Below are positions 63,253 through 64,000 of a stretch of DNA of 64,000 bases, in pieces; within the stretch, counting starts at the first letter, position 1; each line of letters opens with the position of its first letter. The notes under the pieces are model-generated. The model searched no databases and was not told the DNA's origin. It saw only the letters and a program-made list of their open reading frames with translations. Position numbers and translations under genes: made by a program. The DNA is from Nemertoderma westbladi (taxonomy: Eukaryota; Xenacoelomorpha; Nemertodermatida; Nemertodermatidae). The stretch covers positions 1 through 64,000 of the forward strand of contig JAUCBJ010001812.1 in NCBI GenBank assembly GCA_032718475.1. The letters run 5' to 3'.

Positions 63253-64000
63253 TTAATTTAGGTAGAATAAAGTCCGAAGTAGATAGTGCTGAATGGAATG
63301 CAATTAATTTAGGTAGAATAAAGTCCGAAGTAGATAGTGCTGAATGGAATGCAATTAATTTAGGTAGAATAAAGTCCGAAGTAGATAGTGCTGAATGGAA
63401 TGCAATTAATCTAGATACAATAAAGTCCGAAGTAGATAGTGCTGAATGGAATGCAATTAATTTAGGTAGAATAAAGTCCGAAGTAGATAGTGCTGAATGG
63501 AATGCAATTAATTTAGGTAGAATAAAGTCCGAAGTAGATAGCCCTGAATAGAATGCAATTAATTTAGGTAGAATAAAGTCCGAAGTAGATAGCCCTGAAT
63601 GGAATGCAATTAATTTAGGTAGAATAAAGTCCGATTAGATAGTGCTGAATGGAATGCAATTAATTTAGATAGAATAAAGTCCGATTAGATAGTGCTGAAT
63701 GGAATGCAATTAATCTAGATACAATAAAGTCCGAAGTAGATAGTGCTGAATGGAATACAATTAATTTAGGTAGAATAAAGTCCGATTAGATAGTGCTGAA
63801 TGGAATGCAATTAATCTAGATACAATAAAGTCCGAAGTAGATAGTGCTGAATGGAATACAATTAATTTAGGTAGAATAAAGTCCGATTAGATAGTGCTGA
63901 ATGGAATGCAATTAATTTAGGTAGAATAAAGTCCGATTAGATAGTGCTGAATGGAATGCAATTAATTTAGGTAGAATAAAGTCCGATTAGATAGTGCTGA

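Larger units (their letters stand above)
22746..64000. repeat. 51/50-bp satellite array, more than 41 kb, continues past the window
   Basis: The plus-strand unit is TAAAGTCCGAAGTAGATAGT then GCTGAATGGAATGCAATTAA then TTTAGGTAGAA, 51 bp. 41,255 bp divided by about 50.7 gives roughly 810-820 units. Recurrent variants are AAAGTCC/AAACTCC; GAAGTAGAT, GAAGTAAAT, GAGGTAGAT, GATGTAGAT or the one-base-shorter GATTAGAT (50-bp unit); AGTGCTG/AGCCCTG/AGCGCTG/AGTGTTG; TGGAATG/TAGAATG/TGGAATA/CGGAATG; TTTAGGTAGAA/TCTAGATAGAA/TTTAGATAGAA/TCTAGATACAA. Each unit has AATAAA on the plus strand and an AATTAATT palindrome. When several 51-bp units occur in a row, the minus strand is open with a 17-residue repeat (LIAFHSALSTSDFILPK), but 50-bp units break the frame throughout, so no gene is supported. 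Confidence 0.99.

Noticed and set aside
22746-64000. Centromeric satellite
   Set aside because: Length and higher-order structure would fit, but nothing in the sequence shows centromere function, and it may be intronic. Not claimed.

Overview
The window is eukaryotic nuclear DNA, almost certainly from an invertebrate animal. The evidence is a spliced animal-type mitochondrial carrier gene, a retinol-dehydrogenase-like gene closest in layout to animal RDH11/12/13 proteins, AT-rich intergenic DNA, a decayed non-LTR retrotransposon, a MITE-like element and a tRNA-like SINE head. A lophotrochozoan such as a mollusc is a reasonable guess, but the sequence does not prove it. About 53 of the 64 kb is tandem repeat.

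Layout. 1-306: 3' flank or 3' UTR of the carrier gene, with four perfect TGACGTCA sites. 307-14368 (minus strand): the last three recognisable coding exons of an SLC25A33/SLC25A36-like (pyrimidine nucleotide) mitochondrial carrier, at 14302-14368, 12950-13224 and 307-500. The last intron (501-12949) is filled by a (CCGA)n microsatellite and a 12.1-kb array of a 47-bp unit (861-12956). 14369-16630: AT-rich, no gene seen. 16631-17130: C-rich degenerate repeat that runs into the end of the next gene. 17095-18003 (minus): complete intronless short-chain dehydrogenase. 18004-22745: AT-rich DNA with decayed mobile elements. 22746 to the window end: more than 41 kb of a 51/50-bp satellite that runs off the right edge.

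The most notable observation is at the 12950/12949 exon-intron border. The real 5' splice site of the carrier gene lies inside the terminal unit of the 47-bp array. Almost every unit therefore carries a copy of that splice donor (CACACG|GTAGGTGTT on the minus strand), about 250 in tandem and all in the sense orientation of the gene. Each unit also holds a perfect hairpin, GGTACCTA-AC-TAGGTACC. The array looks as if it grew from the exon-intron junction, and the gene must choose the outermost of hundreds of identical donors. A similar process may have happened at the dehydrogenase gene, whose last codons and stop lie in a copy of a duplicated C-rich unit.

The 51-bp satellite carries AATAAA once per unit on the plus strand, roughly 800 times. 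The 5' exons of the carrier gene are not visible here. If they lie beyond the right edge, the dehydrogenase gene and the 41-kb satellite would sit inside a carrier intron; this is inference. No protein-coding role is supported for either array.
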